In this document: positions 27,187 through 36,678 of the stretch, one piece after another | Position numbering within the stretch: the stretch's first letter is position 1 | How the letters are laid out: every line of letters starts with the position of its first letter | Assembly (NCBI RefSeq): GCF_000407505.1 | Contig: NZ_ASWE01000001.1 | Span: forward strand, 183,324-247,323 | Origin: Enterococcus phoeniculicola ATCC BAA-412 | GTDB lineage: Bacteria; Bacillota; Bacilli; Lactobacillales; Enterococcaceae | DNA: 64,000 nt | Direction: 5' to 3' | Translations under genes and position numbers: made by a program | The notes under the pieces: model-generated | Seen by the model: only the letters and a program-made list of their open reading frames with translations | Told to the model about the DNA's origin: nothing | The model's database searches: none

Positions 27187-28795
27187 ACTTATTTTAAGTG
27201 AGGCGATTTGGACAGGTTTAGGAAATGAAACAATTTCAGGTGGTATAGCCATAAAACAGAACAAAATTCTATATATTGGTTCTGAATCTTTAGATGAATA
27301 TAAGTCAGAACAAACAGAAATTCTAGATTATAAAGATCATCTGGTTATTCCTGGAATTCATGATTCGCATCTGCATTTCTTTATGTCCTCTGTATTAAAT
27401 TCAGGCAAAGTAGTCTTATTGTATGAAACAAAATCAGAAGAAGAATGTATTGAACTTTTAAAGAAAGAAGCAGAAAAAATAACAAATAAAGAGCAATGGA
27501 TCATGGGATTTGGTTGGTACAATTTACTCTGGGATAATCAAGAACTACCAAGCAAAGCTAGTTTAGATGAAGCTTTTCCAGACCAGCCTATGTTTGTCCA
27601 ATCATCGGATGCACATACTGTCTGGATGAACAGTGCAGGATTTAAAAAATTAAATATCACAAAAGACACTCCTGATCCAGTAGGAGGACACTATAGTCGA
27701 GATGAGCAAGGGGAACTCACAGGTATTTTACATGAAACAGCAGGAATGAGTGCAGTGGCACAAGTTTATAAATTTAGTGAAGATGAATCTTCAGAAATGA
27801 TTAAAACGTTCATCAAACACATCAATTCATTAGGGATTACAGCTGTATCTGACTTATCTATGATGGCGGTGCCTGGAGGGGATTTAATTCCTGATCACGT
27901 ATATCACAAACTTTTAAAACAACAGGAGTTAAACGTTAGAATTCATATGTATCCAACTTTGGTGAAAGATATGACACGTCCAGATACGATGCGTAAAAAT
28001 TATCAGTTTTCTAAGCTTCAAACATGTGGTGTGAAACAATTTTTTGATGGAGTATCTAGTACACATACTGCATTTTTGTCTGAACCGTACAGTAATGCAA
28101 AATCTAAAGATGACGTGGGGACACTAACCATTTCTAAAGAAGAGATGCGAGATTTAGTGTTACAGGCGATTGAAAATGATTATAGCGTGCGCATTCATAC
28201 GATTGGTGATGGAGCAATTTCCATGGCGCTTGATATCTTTGAAGAGGCCGAGAAAAAATTTGGGAAAAACCCACATTTACAGCACTGTTTAGAGCACTTA
28301 GAAAATATTCAAGAGAAAGATATTCAACGTCTGAAAGATTTAAATATACTCGCCTCTTGTCAGCCTGCACACTCGATGATTGATCCAGAGGGAATTGAAG
28401 CTGATTTGGGACAAGACCGTATTCGTCTAATGTGGCCGTTTAGAGACTATTTGTCTAAGGGTGTGAAGCTTTCTTTTGGAACAGACTCACCTGTTTCTGA
28501 TATTAATCCATTTGAGAGTATATACAATGCTGTGGTAAGAAAGCGGATTGATGGAACACCAGAAACTGGTTGGCAGCCACAACAAAGTATCTCTGTTCAA
28601 GAAGCATTGCGTGCTTACACTTGGGGTTCTTATCAAACCTGTCAACGAACAGAGGAATTAGGAACATTAGAAATAGGAAAACTAGCAGACTTAGCGATAT
28701 TAGATACCAATATTTTCACTGAGAGACCTGAGAAGATGATTCGTACAACTTCTCTTTTAACTATGATTGATGGGGACATTGTCTATAAAAAATAA
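27173..28795 (+). CDS. YtcJ-like metal-dependent amidohydrolase
   Basis: A 540-residue enzyme of the amidohydrolase superfamily (Amidohydro_3). The metal site is visible as His66-x-His68 in HDSHLHF. Later ligands fit VRIHTIGDG and QHCLEHLEN, and the catalytic Asp fits GTDSPVSD. It has the usual N- and C-terminal beta-sandwich halves. There is no signal peptide, so it acts in the cytosol. It overlaps the MATE gene by 14 bases and is followed closely by agmatine deiminase, so it probably belongs to the same pathway. It could free agmatine or a guanidino amine from an amide-linked precursor. The substrate is not known. Confidence 0.85.
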   Translation: MKADKLILSEAIWTGLGNETISGGIAIKQNKILYIGSESLDEYKSEQTEILDYKDHLVIPGIHDSHLHFFMSSVLNSGKVVLLYETKSEEECIELLKKEAEKITNKEQWIMGFGWYNLLWDNQELPSKASLDEAFPDQPMFVQSSDAHTVWMNSAGFKKLNITKDTPDPVGGHYSRDEQGELTGILHETAGMSAVAQVYKFSEDESSEMIKTFIKHINSLGITAVSDLSMMAVPGGDLIPDHVYHKLLKQQELNVRIHMYPTLVKDMTRPDTMRKNYQFSKLQTCGVKQFFDGVSSTHTAFLSEPYSNAKSKDDVGTLTISKEEMRDLVLQAIENDYSVRIHTIGDGAISMALDIFEEAEKKFGKNPHLQHCLEHLENIQEKDIQRLKDLNILASCQPAHSMIDPEGIEADLGQDRIRLMWPFRDYLSKGVKLSFGTDSPVSDINPFESIYNAVVRKRIDGTPETGWQPQQSISVQEALRAYTWGSYQTCQRTEELGTLEIGKLADLAILDTNIFTERPEKMIRTTSLLTMIDGDIVYKK

Positions 28796-28827
28796 TAATT
28801 TTAATCTGTAGAAGTGGAGTGTAGAAG

Positions 28828-29919
28828 ATGAAAACAATAGATAGCTCACCAAAAAAAGATGGGTTTCGTATGCCAGGAGAGTTTGAGCCACATGACGGTG
28901 TATATATTTTATGGCCGGAAAGACCAGACAACTGGAGAAATGGAGGAAAACCTGCACAAAAAACCTTTGTGGATGTAGCAGTTGCTATCAACCAATTTGA
29001 ACCTGTGACAGTAGGAGTCTCAGCTGAACAGTACGATAATGCCAGACATATGTTACCAGAAGAGATTCGAGTAGTAGAAGTCGCAAATGATGATGCGTGG
29101 GTGAGAGACTGCGGACCAACGTTCGTGAAAAATGAAGATGGAGAAGTTCGTGGTGTAGACTGGGCATTTAATTCATGGGGCGGATTAGTAGATGGGTTAT
29201 ATTTCCCATGGGATAAAGACGATCAAGTTGCACAAAAGATATGTGAAATAGAGAAGAAAGATCGCTACCGATTAAATGATTTTGTTCTTGAAGGAGGTTC
29301 CATTCATGTAGATGGCGAAGGAACGTTAATTACAACGGAAGAGTGCCTGCTTTCAGAGGGCCGCAATGCTCAATTATCAAAAGAACAAATAGAGCAAGTA
29401 CTAAAAGAATATTTATCGGTAGAAAAAATTATTTGGTTAAAACGTGGAATATATTTAGATGAAACGAATGGGCATGTGGATAATATCATCAACATCGTGA
29501 AGCCGGGAGAAGTGGTACTTGCTTGGACAGATGACGAGACGGATCCTCAGTATGAAATTTCAAAAGAATGTTTAGAAATTTTAGAATCACAGACAGATGC
29601 AAAAGGACGGAAATTAAAAGTGCATAAGTTACTTGTACCTAATCCTGTATTAATAACAGAAGAGGAGAGCCTAGGAGTAGATGCAGTTGAGGGAACCCTT
29701 CCTCGTGAAAAAGGTGATCGCCTAGCAGCAAGCTATGCAAATTATTACACAGCTAATGGTGGTGTCATTGTTCCGTTATTCGACGATCCAAATGATCAAA
29801 AAGCATTGACATTACTTCAAGAGTTATATCCGGAAAGAAGTATTGTTGGGGTAGCTGCAAGAGAAATTTTACTTGGGGGTGGAAATATCCACTGCATTAC
29901 TCAGCAAATACCGAAATGA
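28828..29919 (+). CDS. aguA: Agmatine deiminase (canonical copy)
   Basis: A 363-residue enzyme converting agmatine to N-carbamoylputrescine and ammonia. It is very similar to E. faecalis agmatine deiminase. All catalytic landmarks are kept: [10 protein letters not shown] (substrate-binding Asp), Glu155 in LEGGS with Gly157, His216 and Asp218 in TNGHVDN, and nucleophile Cys356 in GGGNIHC. The ribosome site GTGGAG precedes ATG 28828. It sits between the amidohydrolase and a carbamate kinase, so the pathway agmatine to carbamoylputrescine to carbamoyl phosphate to ATP is complete in this operon. Confidence 0.95.
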   Translation: MKTIDSSPKKDGFRMPGEFEPHDGVYILWPERPDNWRNGGKPAQKTFVDVAVAINQFEPVTVGVSAEQYDNARHMLPEEIRVVEVANDDAWVRDCGPTFVKNEDGEVRGVDWAFNSWGGLVDGLYFPWDKDDQVAQKICEIEKKDRYRLNDFVLEGGSIHVDGEGTLITTEECLLSEGRNAQLSKEQIEQVLKEYLSVEKIIWLKRGIYLDETNGHVDNIINIVKPGEVVLAWTDDETDPQYEISKECLEILESQTDAKGRKLKVHKLLVPNPVLITEEESLGVDAVEGTLPREKGDRLAASYANYYTANGGVIVPLFDDPNDQKALTLLQELYPERSIVGVAAREILLGGGNIHCITQQIPK

Positions 29920-29928
29920 GGGGAAATA

Positions 29929-30867
29929 ATGACAAAAAGAATGGTTGTTGCATTAGGTGGAAATGCGATTTTAACAGATGATGCTAGTGCACAAGCACAG
30001 CAAAAAGTATTGACAAAAACAGCTTACTATTTAGCAGATTTTATTGAGGCTGGTTATGAGTTGATTATTTCACATGGAAATGGTCCACAGGTAGGAAATT
30101 TATTACTTCAGCAACAGATTGGAGCATCACTGCAGAATCCAGAGATGCCGTTGGATACAGCCGTGGCGATGACTCAGGGGAGTATTGGATATTGGCTGGA
30201 AAACGCTTTAACAAATGAGCTAAAGAAACGAAAACTAAATAAGCCAGTTGCTACCGTGTTGACTCAAGTTGTCGTTAGTGAGAACGACCCAGCCTTTCTA
30301 GAACCGAGTAAACCAATTGGCCCATTTCTTACTGCAGAAGAAGTTTCTGTTGAACGAAAAAAATCAACCAGTGTTTTTAAAGAAGATGCGGGTCGTGGAT
30401 TTAGAAAAGTGGTTCCTTCACCCAAACCAATTGGTATCGTTGAACTTCCAATAATTCAGCAATTAGTAGAGAATGGAACAATAACAATTGCAGGGGGAGG
30501 GGGAGGAATTCCTGTTGTAGAAAAAGCTGACGGATATGAAGGTGTAGAAGCTGTTGTAGATAAGGATTTCGCTTCAGAAAAAATTGCTGCTTTAGTAAAA
30601 GCGGATATGTTAGTTATTTTGACGGGTGTGGATTATGTATCTATTCATTATAATCAACCAAACCAGGAAGAATTGACTAAAGTGACGGTTTCTGAAATGA
30701 CCACCTATATACAACAAAATCAATTTGCAGCTGGAAGTATGCTGCCAAAAGTAGAAGCTGCAATTGCTTTTATTAACGAAAATAAAGAAGCTAAAGCGGT
30801 AATTACTTCATTGGAGAACATTAAAAATTTATTGAATAAAGAGACTGGAACAGTTATTACTAAATAA
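29929..30867 (+). CDS. arcC: Carbamate kinase (second copy)
   Basis: A 312-residue paralogue of the 21.7-kb gene with the same motifs ([43 protein letters not shown]). It starts 9 bases after the agmatine deiminase stop with GAGGGG upstream. It makes ATP from the carbamoyl phosphate released by putrescine carbamoyltransferase. The two copies differ throughout, so this is not a recent duplication. Confidence 0.95.
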   Translation: MTKRMVVALGGNAILTDDASAQAQQKVLTKTAYYLADFIEAGYELIISHGNGPQVGNLLLQQQIGASLQNPEMPLDTAVAMTQGSIGYWLENALTNELKKRKLNKPVATVLTQVVVSENDPAFLEPSKPIGPFLTAEEVSVERKKSTSVFKEDAGRGFRKVVPSPKPIGIVELPIIQQLVENGTITIAGGGGGIPVVEKADGYEGVEAVVDKDFASEKIAALVKADMLVILTGVDYVSIHYNQPNQEELTKVTVSEMTTYIQQNQFAAGSMLPKVEAAIAFINENKEAKAVITSLENIKNLLNKETGTVITK

Positions 30868-30918
30868 CAAATTGTAAACGTTTGTTTTTAATAGCAAGCT
30901 AGTGATAATAGAAGATAA

Positions 30919-30956
30919 GAAAAAGGAGTAGGACTAGTTCTCACTCCTTCTTTCTG
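30919..30956 (+). terminator. Terminator after the second carbamate kinase
   Basis: Arms AAGGAGT (30923-30929) and ACTCCTT (30943-30949) with a 13-base loop, then a T-rich tail. It separates the main agmatine genes from the second deiminase copy and its regulator. Confidence 0.55.
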
Positions 30957-31023
30957 CTATATTTAAAAAGTATGACAACTTAAAAAGAGATGGATTTTTT
31001 CTAAGATAAGGAGTGTATCTGCC

Positions 31024-32121
31024 ATGAAGATAACAGGAAGTAGTCCGCAAAAAGACGGGTTTTGGATGCCCGGAGAATTTGAACCACATCAGGAAACCTA
31101 TATGATTTGGCCAGAACGGGCAGATAACTGGAGAAATGGTGGAAAGTCAGCACAAAAAGCTTATGCGGAAGTTGCGGAAAGAATTGCTGAATTTGAAAAA
31201 GTGACGATGTTAGTAACAAAAAAACAATACCGCCATGCTCGTACAGTCCTATCACCAGAAATTCGAGTGCTAGAAATGAGTAATAACGATGCTTGGATGA
31301 AAGATTATGGTCCAATGTATGTAGTGAATAGTGAAGGAGAAGTTCGTGGCGTTGATTGGCGTTTTAATGCATGGGGAGGACTTTTAGATGGGTTATACTT
31401 TCCATGGGATCAAGATGATTTAATTGCTGAAAAAATTTGTGAATTAAATCAAATAGACTATTATTCTTTAAAGAGTTTTGTATTGGAAGGCTGTTCTGTA
31501 CATACAGATGGGGAGGGAACATTATTTGCAACAGAAGAGGTTCTCTTATCTGAAGGTAGGAATGGACATTTATCGAAAGATCAAATTGAACAAACCTTAA
31601 AAGAATATTGTAATATTGAAAAAATTATTTGGTTAAAGCATGGTTTTTTTCTAGATGAAACAAATGGCAACATAGACAATTTGATGAATGTTGTTCGACC
31701 TGGGGAAGTTGTTTTAACTTGGACAGAAGATCGAGAAGATCCACAGTATGACATTTCAAAAGCTGCTTATGAAAGTTTAAAGCAAGCAATTGATGCCAAA
31801 GGAAGAAAATTGATTATTCATAAAATGTTAATGCCAGAACCAATGTATCTTACAACAGAAGAAAGTCAGGGAGTAGACCCAATTAACGGTATGCTACCAA
31901 GATTTCCTGGCGATCGTTTGACAGCAACTTATGTAAGCTATTACACGGCGAATGGTGGAATCGTTTTTCCGCTTTTTGAGGATAGAAATGATTATCTAGC
32001 AGCTAAGTTACTGACAAAGTTATATCCTGAAAGAAAAATTATTGGTGTACCTGCGAGAGAAATATTACTTGGTGGTGGAAATATTCATTGTATTGCCCAG
32101 AGTATGCCTAAGAGAAAGTAG
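31024..32121 (+). CDS. Agmatine deiminase paralogue with altered active site
   Basis: A 365-residue paralogue aligned end to end with the copy at 28.8 kb. It keeps Glu155, Asp218 and Cys356 (GGGNIHC). However, the catalytic His216 is Asn (TNGNIDN), Gly157 is Cys (LEGCS), and [10 protein letters not shown] becomes [10 protein letters not shown]. In the guanidine-modifying enzyme family the His acts as general acid/base, so loss of deiminase activity is expected. Listeria AguA2, also a second copy, was reported inactive because of a Cys at position 157, the same residue number as here. It could be a regulator, an oligomer partner, or an enzyme for another substrate. It has its own ribosome site (AAGGAG) and lies 8 bases before the RpiR gene. 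Confidence 0.85.
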   Translation: MKITGSSPQKDGFWMPGEFEPHQETYMIWPERADNWRNGGKSAQKAYAEVAERIAEFEKVTMLVTKKQYRHARTVLSPEIRVLEMSNNDAWMKDYGPMYVVNSEGEVRGVDWRFNAWGGLLDGLYFPWDQDDLIAEKICELNQIDYYSLKSFVLEGCSVHTDGEGTLFATEEVLLSEGRNGHLSKDQIEQTLKEYCNIEKIIWLKHGFFLDETNGNIDNLMNVVRPGEVVLTWTEDREDPQYDISKAAYESLKQAIDAKGRKLIIHKMLMPEPMYLTTEESQGVDPINGMLPRFPGDRLTATYVSYYTANGGIVFPLFEDRNDYLAAKLLTKLYPERKIIGVPAREILLGGGNIHCIAQSMPKRK

Positions 32122-32129
32122 GGAGGAAA

Positions 32130-32927
32130 ATGGATTTTTTTGAGGTGGTAAATCCCCGTGTACCAGAACTGAATAAAAATGAACATCTTCTCTTTGATTA
32201 TGTTGTTAAGAACCTGAATATTATTAAAAATAAAAGTATCCGCGAAGTATCTGATGAATGTTATGTATCAACGACGACTTTTTTACGTTTTGTTCGTAAA
32301 ATTGGTTTTTCTGGTTATAGTGAGTTTACTACTGTTATAAAATATACCCTTTTAAATCAGAATTTAGAAGAAAAAAGAAGTCCATTTGTTGTTTCTCAAA
32401 AAGATTATAAGGAAGAATACTTGAAAAATATTAATGAATCTGTTCGAGTGATAGATGCAAAAAAATTAGCAGAGGTGGCAAACTACTTAGCCCATCAACC
32501 AATCATTTATTTATTTGCTAAAGGGATGAATAAACAGTTGATGCATTATATTAAATATTTGTTTACTACAGCTGGTTTTCTTGTTGTTTTCCCGGAAGAT
32601 CAGCCATTAAGGCGTGTTGTACAAAAACAAATTCGTGCGCAAGATATTGTTTTTATCTTAACCTATCAAGGAAAAGATGATGAGTGGGTTCAACTAATGC
32701 AACACTTGAAAAATAGTCCTAGTCCATTAATCGTGTCTCTTACAGGAGCTGATAATAACGTAGTTCAGAATATGAGTGATATTAATTTTTATGTTTTTAC
32801 AGATGAACTCTTCTTAAATAAAATGGAGATTACATCACATATTTCGATGATTGCAATTATGGAACTCATTTTGTACCAATATTTGGATAGCGCAGATGAA
32901 GAAACCTATCATTTGGTATTTAAGTAA
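32130..32927 (+). CDS. RpiR/MurR-family transcriptional regulator
   Basis: A 265-residue regulator. An N-terminal RpiR helix-turn-helix (about 20-80; IREVSDECYVSTTTFLRFVRKIGFSGYSEF) is followed by a SIS-type ligand domain. GAGG precedes ATG 32130, 8 bases after the second deiminase copy. It is the last gene of the agmatine region, the same position as an RpiR gene in the Listeria agmatine cluster as I recall it, so it most likely controls that cluster. E. faecalis uses a different LuxR-type activator (AguR), so this locus is wired differently. Confidence 0.85.
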   Translation: MDFFEVVNPRVPELNKNEHLLFDYVVKNLNIIKNKSIREVSDECYVSTTTFLRFVRKIGFSGYSEFTTVIKYTLLNQNLEEKRSPFVVSQKDYKEEYLKNINESVRVIDAKKLAEVANYLAHQPIIYLFAKGMNKQLMHYIKYLFTTAGFLVVFPEDQPLRRVVQKQIRAQDIVFILTYQGKDDEWVQLMQHLKNSPSPLIVSLTGADNNVVQNMSDINFYVFTDELFLNKMEITSHISMIAIMELILYQYLDSADEETYHLVFK

Positions 32928-33060
32928 CCTTGAATAAAACGCTAGCCAATTCTTGTTGATTGGTTTCTAAAAAAAAACGTAAGATTCTTTCTTCACTTTT
33001 CTGAGCTTTTACTTCATGGTATAATTTCCCTAATGGATACTTAGAAGAAAGTGGGATTTC

Positions 33061-33597
33061 ATGATATATATTGTTGTATTAGGAGGACTCCTTTTAGTGG
33101 TTGGGGCCATACAGGGGAAGAGTCGATGGGGAAACAACAAAGCGTACAAAGAAAATATCCGGAAATATCAGACGAAACATGGATTAACGGATTCTGAACT
33201 GAACTTATTTAAAGATACGCTTGGTGAAGCAAAAGCACTTATTTTGCGTTGGGAAGAAGCAAATAAGGGAATGAAAGAATTAACGATTGTAGAGGCACAA
33301 GAATCTGGCTTAAAATCTTCAAAAGAAATTTTTCAGGAACTGATGGAACATCCTCAAAAGATTCATCAATTAAATGAGTTTCTTTACACAAAGCTGCCAG
33401 GGGTAGTTGAGGCTTCTGAACGAGTAAGGCAGATACGTGAAGCGAGCTTATCGACAAAGGAAATTGAAGCATCAGTGAAATCTATGGTACAGACGATTAG
33501 TGTGATCTCAGCAAGTATCACGGATGATTATGAAGCGATTATTCAAGAGGATTCTGAAGAAATTGCCTTGACGAAAAAAATTATTGGAGAAAAATAA
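33061..33597 (+). CDS. XpaC-like protein (tentative)
   Basis: A 178-residue protein with one N-terminal hydrophobic helix (MIYIVVLGGLLLVVGAI) and a helical, charged remainder. The C-terminal half has the pattern of the XpaC family (LPGVVEASERV then a long helix with IEASVKSMVQTISVISASI). XpaC was named for phosphate-ester dye hydrolysis in Bacillus, but its real role is unclear and it usually neighbours TelA. No telA is seen here. A GTGGGA ribosome site precedes ATG 33061. It overlaps the next gene by one base (TAATG), so they work together. Confidence 0.6.
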   Translation: MIYIVVLGGLLLVVGAIQGKSRWGNNKAYKENIRKYQTKHGLTDSELNLFKDTLGEAKALILRWEEANKGMKELTIVEAQESGLKSSKEIFQELMEHPQKIHQLNEFLYTKLPGVVEASERVRQIREASLSTKEIEASVKSMVQTISVISASITDDYEAIIQEDSEEIALTKKIIGEK

Positions 33598-34526
33598 TGG
33601 GGAAAAAGAAACAATTTTATGAGGACTATGATGCGCTGTTTATCAAGCCGAAGTTAACTGCAAAAAAGGAAAAACCATCTGTAATATCACTATGGAAACA
33701 AGTCAATAAAGCGCCTGTTGTATCAGCAAAACAGCAAGCCCAAAAGCCTTCTACAAAAAATAATAGCGCTAAAAAAAGACAACATCAAAAGAAAAAGAAA
33801 AGCTGGGATTTTTTATGGCCAGCTGGGATCTTTTTGGCTATAATAGCTTTTGCAATTTATGGAAATAGTGATTCAAGTGATTCTTCAGATGACTATGGGG
33901 ATGACTATGAGAGTGAATATGTAGATGTTCGCCCCTTACAAGAAGCTGGGATTAAGCGAACAGGCTCAATTGATGTTAGTCAGCCATTAGTAGCAACGCT
34001 TGATGACAAAATCGTTTATTTCAATAAGGGCTACAAAATCGAGATAAAAGGCGATGTGGATGTGGAACAGCAAAAAGATGAATTGTCTGTTTTGCCCACC
34101 AATAAAGACTATCCTAGTACGACCTCTATTGCCTCATTAACTTTTTATTCAGGCAGAGATTATCTGCGTTCCGTGAGTATGGGCATGTCAGGAAACTTAA
34201 TTGTCAGCTTGAGTGATTATATAAAAACATCAAAAGGCGACGACATATTTACGAAAGCCTATCCTCAAGAGTCTGTAGAGGGTGTACAAACGGGCTATGT
34301 TGTTAAATATGAAAAAGAATCAGACTATATTTATTTGACGATTCAGAGATATTTCATTTTTTCTGATGGGACAGGTGTTTGGCTAGACACCTATTCAACC
34401 AGCACTAAGGAAACAGAATTGAAGCCTACAGACAGTTTTAAGGGAATTAAAAAAGCTTATTCGGAAGATTTTGAGTTTTTGGAAGAGAATTTTTTATTAA
34501 CAAAAGACAGTGAAGAAGCCAAGTAA
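33597..34526 (+). CDS. Hypothetical single-pass membrane protein
   Basis: A 309-residue protein with a very basic N-terminal cytoplasmic part (Lys-rich, QQAQKPSTKNNSAKKRQHQKKKK), one helix (FLWPAGIFLAIIAFAIYG, about residues 73-90), then an acidic Ser/Asp linker and an extracellular beta-rich domain with no family I recognise. It is translationally coupled to the XpaC-like gene. A strong terminator follows about 120 bases downstream. The function is unknown. Confidence 0.7.
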   Translation: MGKKKQFYEDYDALFIKPKLTAKKEKPSVISLWKQVNKAPVVSAKQQAQKPSTKNNSAKKRQHQKKKKSWDFLWPAGIFLAIIAFAIYGNSDSSDSSDDYGDDYESEYVDVRPLQEAGIKRTGSIDVSQPLVATLDDKIVYFNKGYKIEIKGDVDVEQQKDELSVLPTNKDYPSTTSIASLTFYSGRDYLRSVSMGMSGNLIVSLSDYIKTSKGDDIFTKAYPQESVEGVQTGYVVKYEKESDYIYLTIQRYFIFSDGTGVWLDTYSTSTKETELKPTDSFKGIKKAYSEDFEFLEENFLLTKDSEEAK

Positions 34527-34642
34527 AGTATGACTACTGTACAAATATGCTTACTAACTGAAAAGTACGCATAATGTTTTGCTAAAGGTAATTAAATACG
34601 CGTGCTTAACATAGGAGGTACTTGTTTTTACAGGGGATAAAT

Positions 34643-34694
34643 AAGCATAAGTAAAATCGATGGAGGGACTCTCCGGTTTTACTTATGCTTTTTT
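34643..34694 (+). terminator. Strong rho-independent terminator
   Basis: Perfect 14-bp arms, AAGCATAAGTAAAA (34643-34656) and its complement (34677-34690), then a T run. It ends the XpaC-like pair. Confidence 0.85.
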
Positions 34695-34802
34695 GTATTA
34701 TTTTATTCGTTTTTTTTCGTGTCTATAAGAAGAAACTATGCTATCGTTAGGCTATAACAAAAGAAAATTTTAATCGTTTATTTACTTGATGGAGGAGAGT
34801 TC

Positions 34803-35591
34803 ATGAAATACTACGATCAGCATCTTCATACGTATTTGTCGTTTGATTCTACGGAAACGTTTGAAAATTACTTAGAAAAGGGTGCAGAAACCTTTGTCTC
34901 AACGGATCATTTTGATTTAAACAATCCATATTCAAATTTTAAAGATGATATTCCTGATTATGAAGAATACACAAAGAAGCTGGCAGCATTGTCTAAAGTT
35001 TATGAAACAAAGCTATTGAAAGGAATCGAGATAGGTGTGGTTCCTGGACAGGAAGAAGCGATTGTCGATTTTTTAAACCAAAGAACTTATGATGTCAAAA
35101 TTATGAGTATTCATCAAAATGGAAAATTTGATTATATGGATCCTATTGTTAAAAAGAAACCAAAGCTGGATGTGGCAAGAGAATATTTTGAACAGATGGA
35201 CACAGTGTTAGATACCTTTTCACAGGGAAATATTTTAGCGCACTTTGATTATGGTTTGCGACAATTGGACTTATCAGCTAGTGAACTAGAAGAACATTTT
35301 GAGCCTATACTAACAAAGCTGTTTCGAAAAGTCATTACTCGTCAAATGGGCTTTGAATTAAACGCAAAAAGTTTTGTGAAATATCACAATGCTGAGTTGT
35401 ATCGATATGCAGTCCCGTTATACACCAGCTTAGGTGGAAAGTTGTTTACACTAGGCTCAGATGCTCATGTAGCAGAAGATTATCAATTGGGCTTTTCTGA
35501 GATGAGCAGCTTATTAAAATCAAATGGGATCACACAGCTTGTGGTTTTTCAAGACAACGAACAATACATGACGGACATGCCAGAGGTGTAA
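34803..35591 (+). CDS. PHP-domain phosphoesterase (HisJ-like)
   Basis: A 262-residue metal-dependent phosphoesterase. The PHP metal motifs are clear: DQHLHTYLSFD (residues 5-15), STDHFD (33-38), GIEIGV, MSIHQNG, ILAHFDYG and the C-terminal GSDAHV. This layout is shared with histidinol-phosphatase HisJ, but no histidine genes are nearby, so the substrate is uncertain. GGAGGAG precedes ATG 34803. It lies 46 bases before apbE and may be co-transcribed with it. Confidence 0.82.
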   Translation: MKYYDQHLHTYLSFDSTETFENYLEKGAETFVSTDHFDLNNPYSNFKDDIPDYEEYTKKLAALSKVYETKLLKGIEIGVVPGQEEAIVDFLNQRTYDVKIMSIHQNGKFDYMDPIVKKKPKLDVAREYFEQMDTVLDTFSQGNILAHFDYGLRQLDLSASELEEHFEPILTKLFRKVITRQMGFELNAKSFVKYHNAELYRYAVPLYTSLGGKLFTLGSDAHVAEDYQLGFSEMSSLLKSNGITQLVVFQDNEQYMTDMPEV

Positions 35592-35637
35592 AAGGGGATT
35601 TGTATCGTTAAAACAATTGGCAAAGGAAGTCTGTTAA

Positions 35638-36573
35638 ATGAAAGTGAAAACACGAGTTCTTCATCTGATGGGAACGATTATTCAACTACAAGTAGAGCAT
35701 GATACCCCAGAGATTCTTTTAGATGAGGCACAAAGAGCGTTGAGTGATTTTGAAAAGCGATTCAGCGCAAATGACAACTATTCAGAATTGATGCGGATTA
35801 ATCACAATGCTGGAATTCAACCAGTAGAAGTTAGCAGAGATTTATTTGAGCTGATTTTTATTGGAACAGAGCAAAGTAAGGTGCCGGGAAGCTTTTTGAA
35901 TATTGCAATCGGTCCTTTAATTCAAGCGTGGCGAGTGGGGTTTAGCGATGCAAAGTATCCTGAGCCAACGACTATTCAGTCTTTATTAAAAATTATTAAT
36001 CCTGAAAAAATTGTGCTAGATAAATCCAAACAGACAGTATTTTTAGGTGAAAAGGGAATGGCGCTTGATTTAGGCGGATTAGCAAAAGGATATTTTGCAG
36101 ATAAGGTGATTGCCTACTTCCAAAAGATGGAAGCAAAGTCTGGATTTATCGACTTGGGCGGGAATGTGCTTACCTTTGGAGCAGCACCAACGCATGAAGA
36201 TGGCAAATGGCGAGTGGGCATTCAGAATCCTTTTTTACCAAGAGGAAATTTTGCGTTAGTATTAGCAACTGAGAACGTATCAATTGTCACATCAGGGATT
36301 TATGAAAGAAGTTTTGAATGGAATGGGAGAACTTATCATCATATATTTGACAGTCGTACAGGTTATCCGCTACAAACAGATTTATCCAGTTTAACTATTG
36401 TATCAAAAGAATCTTTGACTGGTGAAATTTGGACGACTCGTTTATTTGGAATGAACGCTAAAGAGGCACTTAGGCAAATTAACCAACTTCCAGAAATTGA
36501 AGGAATCGTAATAACAAATGAGGGAGAAATTGCATACAGCAGGGGAATAGGCGCAATGATTCAAAAGGTATAA
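35638..36573 (+). CDS. apbE: FAD:protein FMN transferase
   Basis: A 311-residue ApbE-family enzyme that attaches FMN from FAD to Thr or Ser in target proteins. Family motifs are ALDLGGLAKGYFADK, FIDLGGNVLTFG and YHHIFDSRTGYP. It has no lipobox or signal peptide, so it is cytosolic. AAAGG lies upstream of ATG 35638. A likely target is the flavoprotein encoded at 38.4-40.9 kb, which carries the FMN-attachment sequence SGAS. A bidirectional terminator separates it from the convergent LysR gene. Confidence 0.9.
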   Translation: MKVKTRVLHLMGTIIQLQVEHDTPEILLDEAQRALSDFEKRFSANDNYSELMRINHNAGIQPVEVSRDLFELIFIGTEQSKVPGSFLNIAIGPLIQAWRVGFSDAKYPEPTTIQSLLKIINPEKIVLDKSKQTVFLGEKGMALDLGGLAKGYFADKVIAYFQKMEAKSGFIDLGGNVLTFGAAPTHEDGKWRVGIQNPFLPRGNFALVLATENVSIVTSGIYERSFEWNGRTYHHIFDSRTGYPLQTDLSSLTIVSKESLTGEIWTTRLFGMNAKEALRQINQLPEIEGIVITNEGEIAYSRGIGAMIQKV

Positions 36574-36635
36574 GTAAACAAGTCAGTCTGAGCTGTTGGA
36601 AAAAGGCTGCCGTATCGTTATTTAAAATGAGATAA

Positions 36636-36678
36636 AAGAAGAGGCCGGGAAATCACTTCCTAGTCTCTTCGTCTTTTT
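36636..36678. terminator. Bidirectional terminator between apbE and lysR
   Basis: A hairpin with arms AGAAGAGG...GGAA and TTCC...TCTCTTC, followed by a T run on the plus strand. It overlaps the last codons of the convergent LysR gene. Confidence 0.55.
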
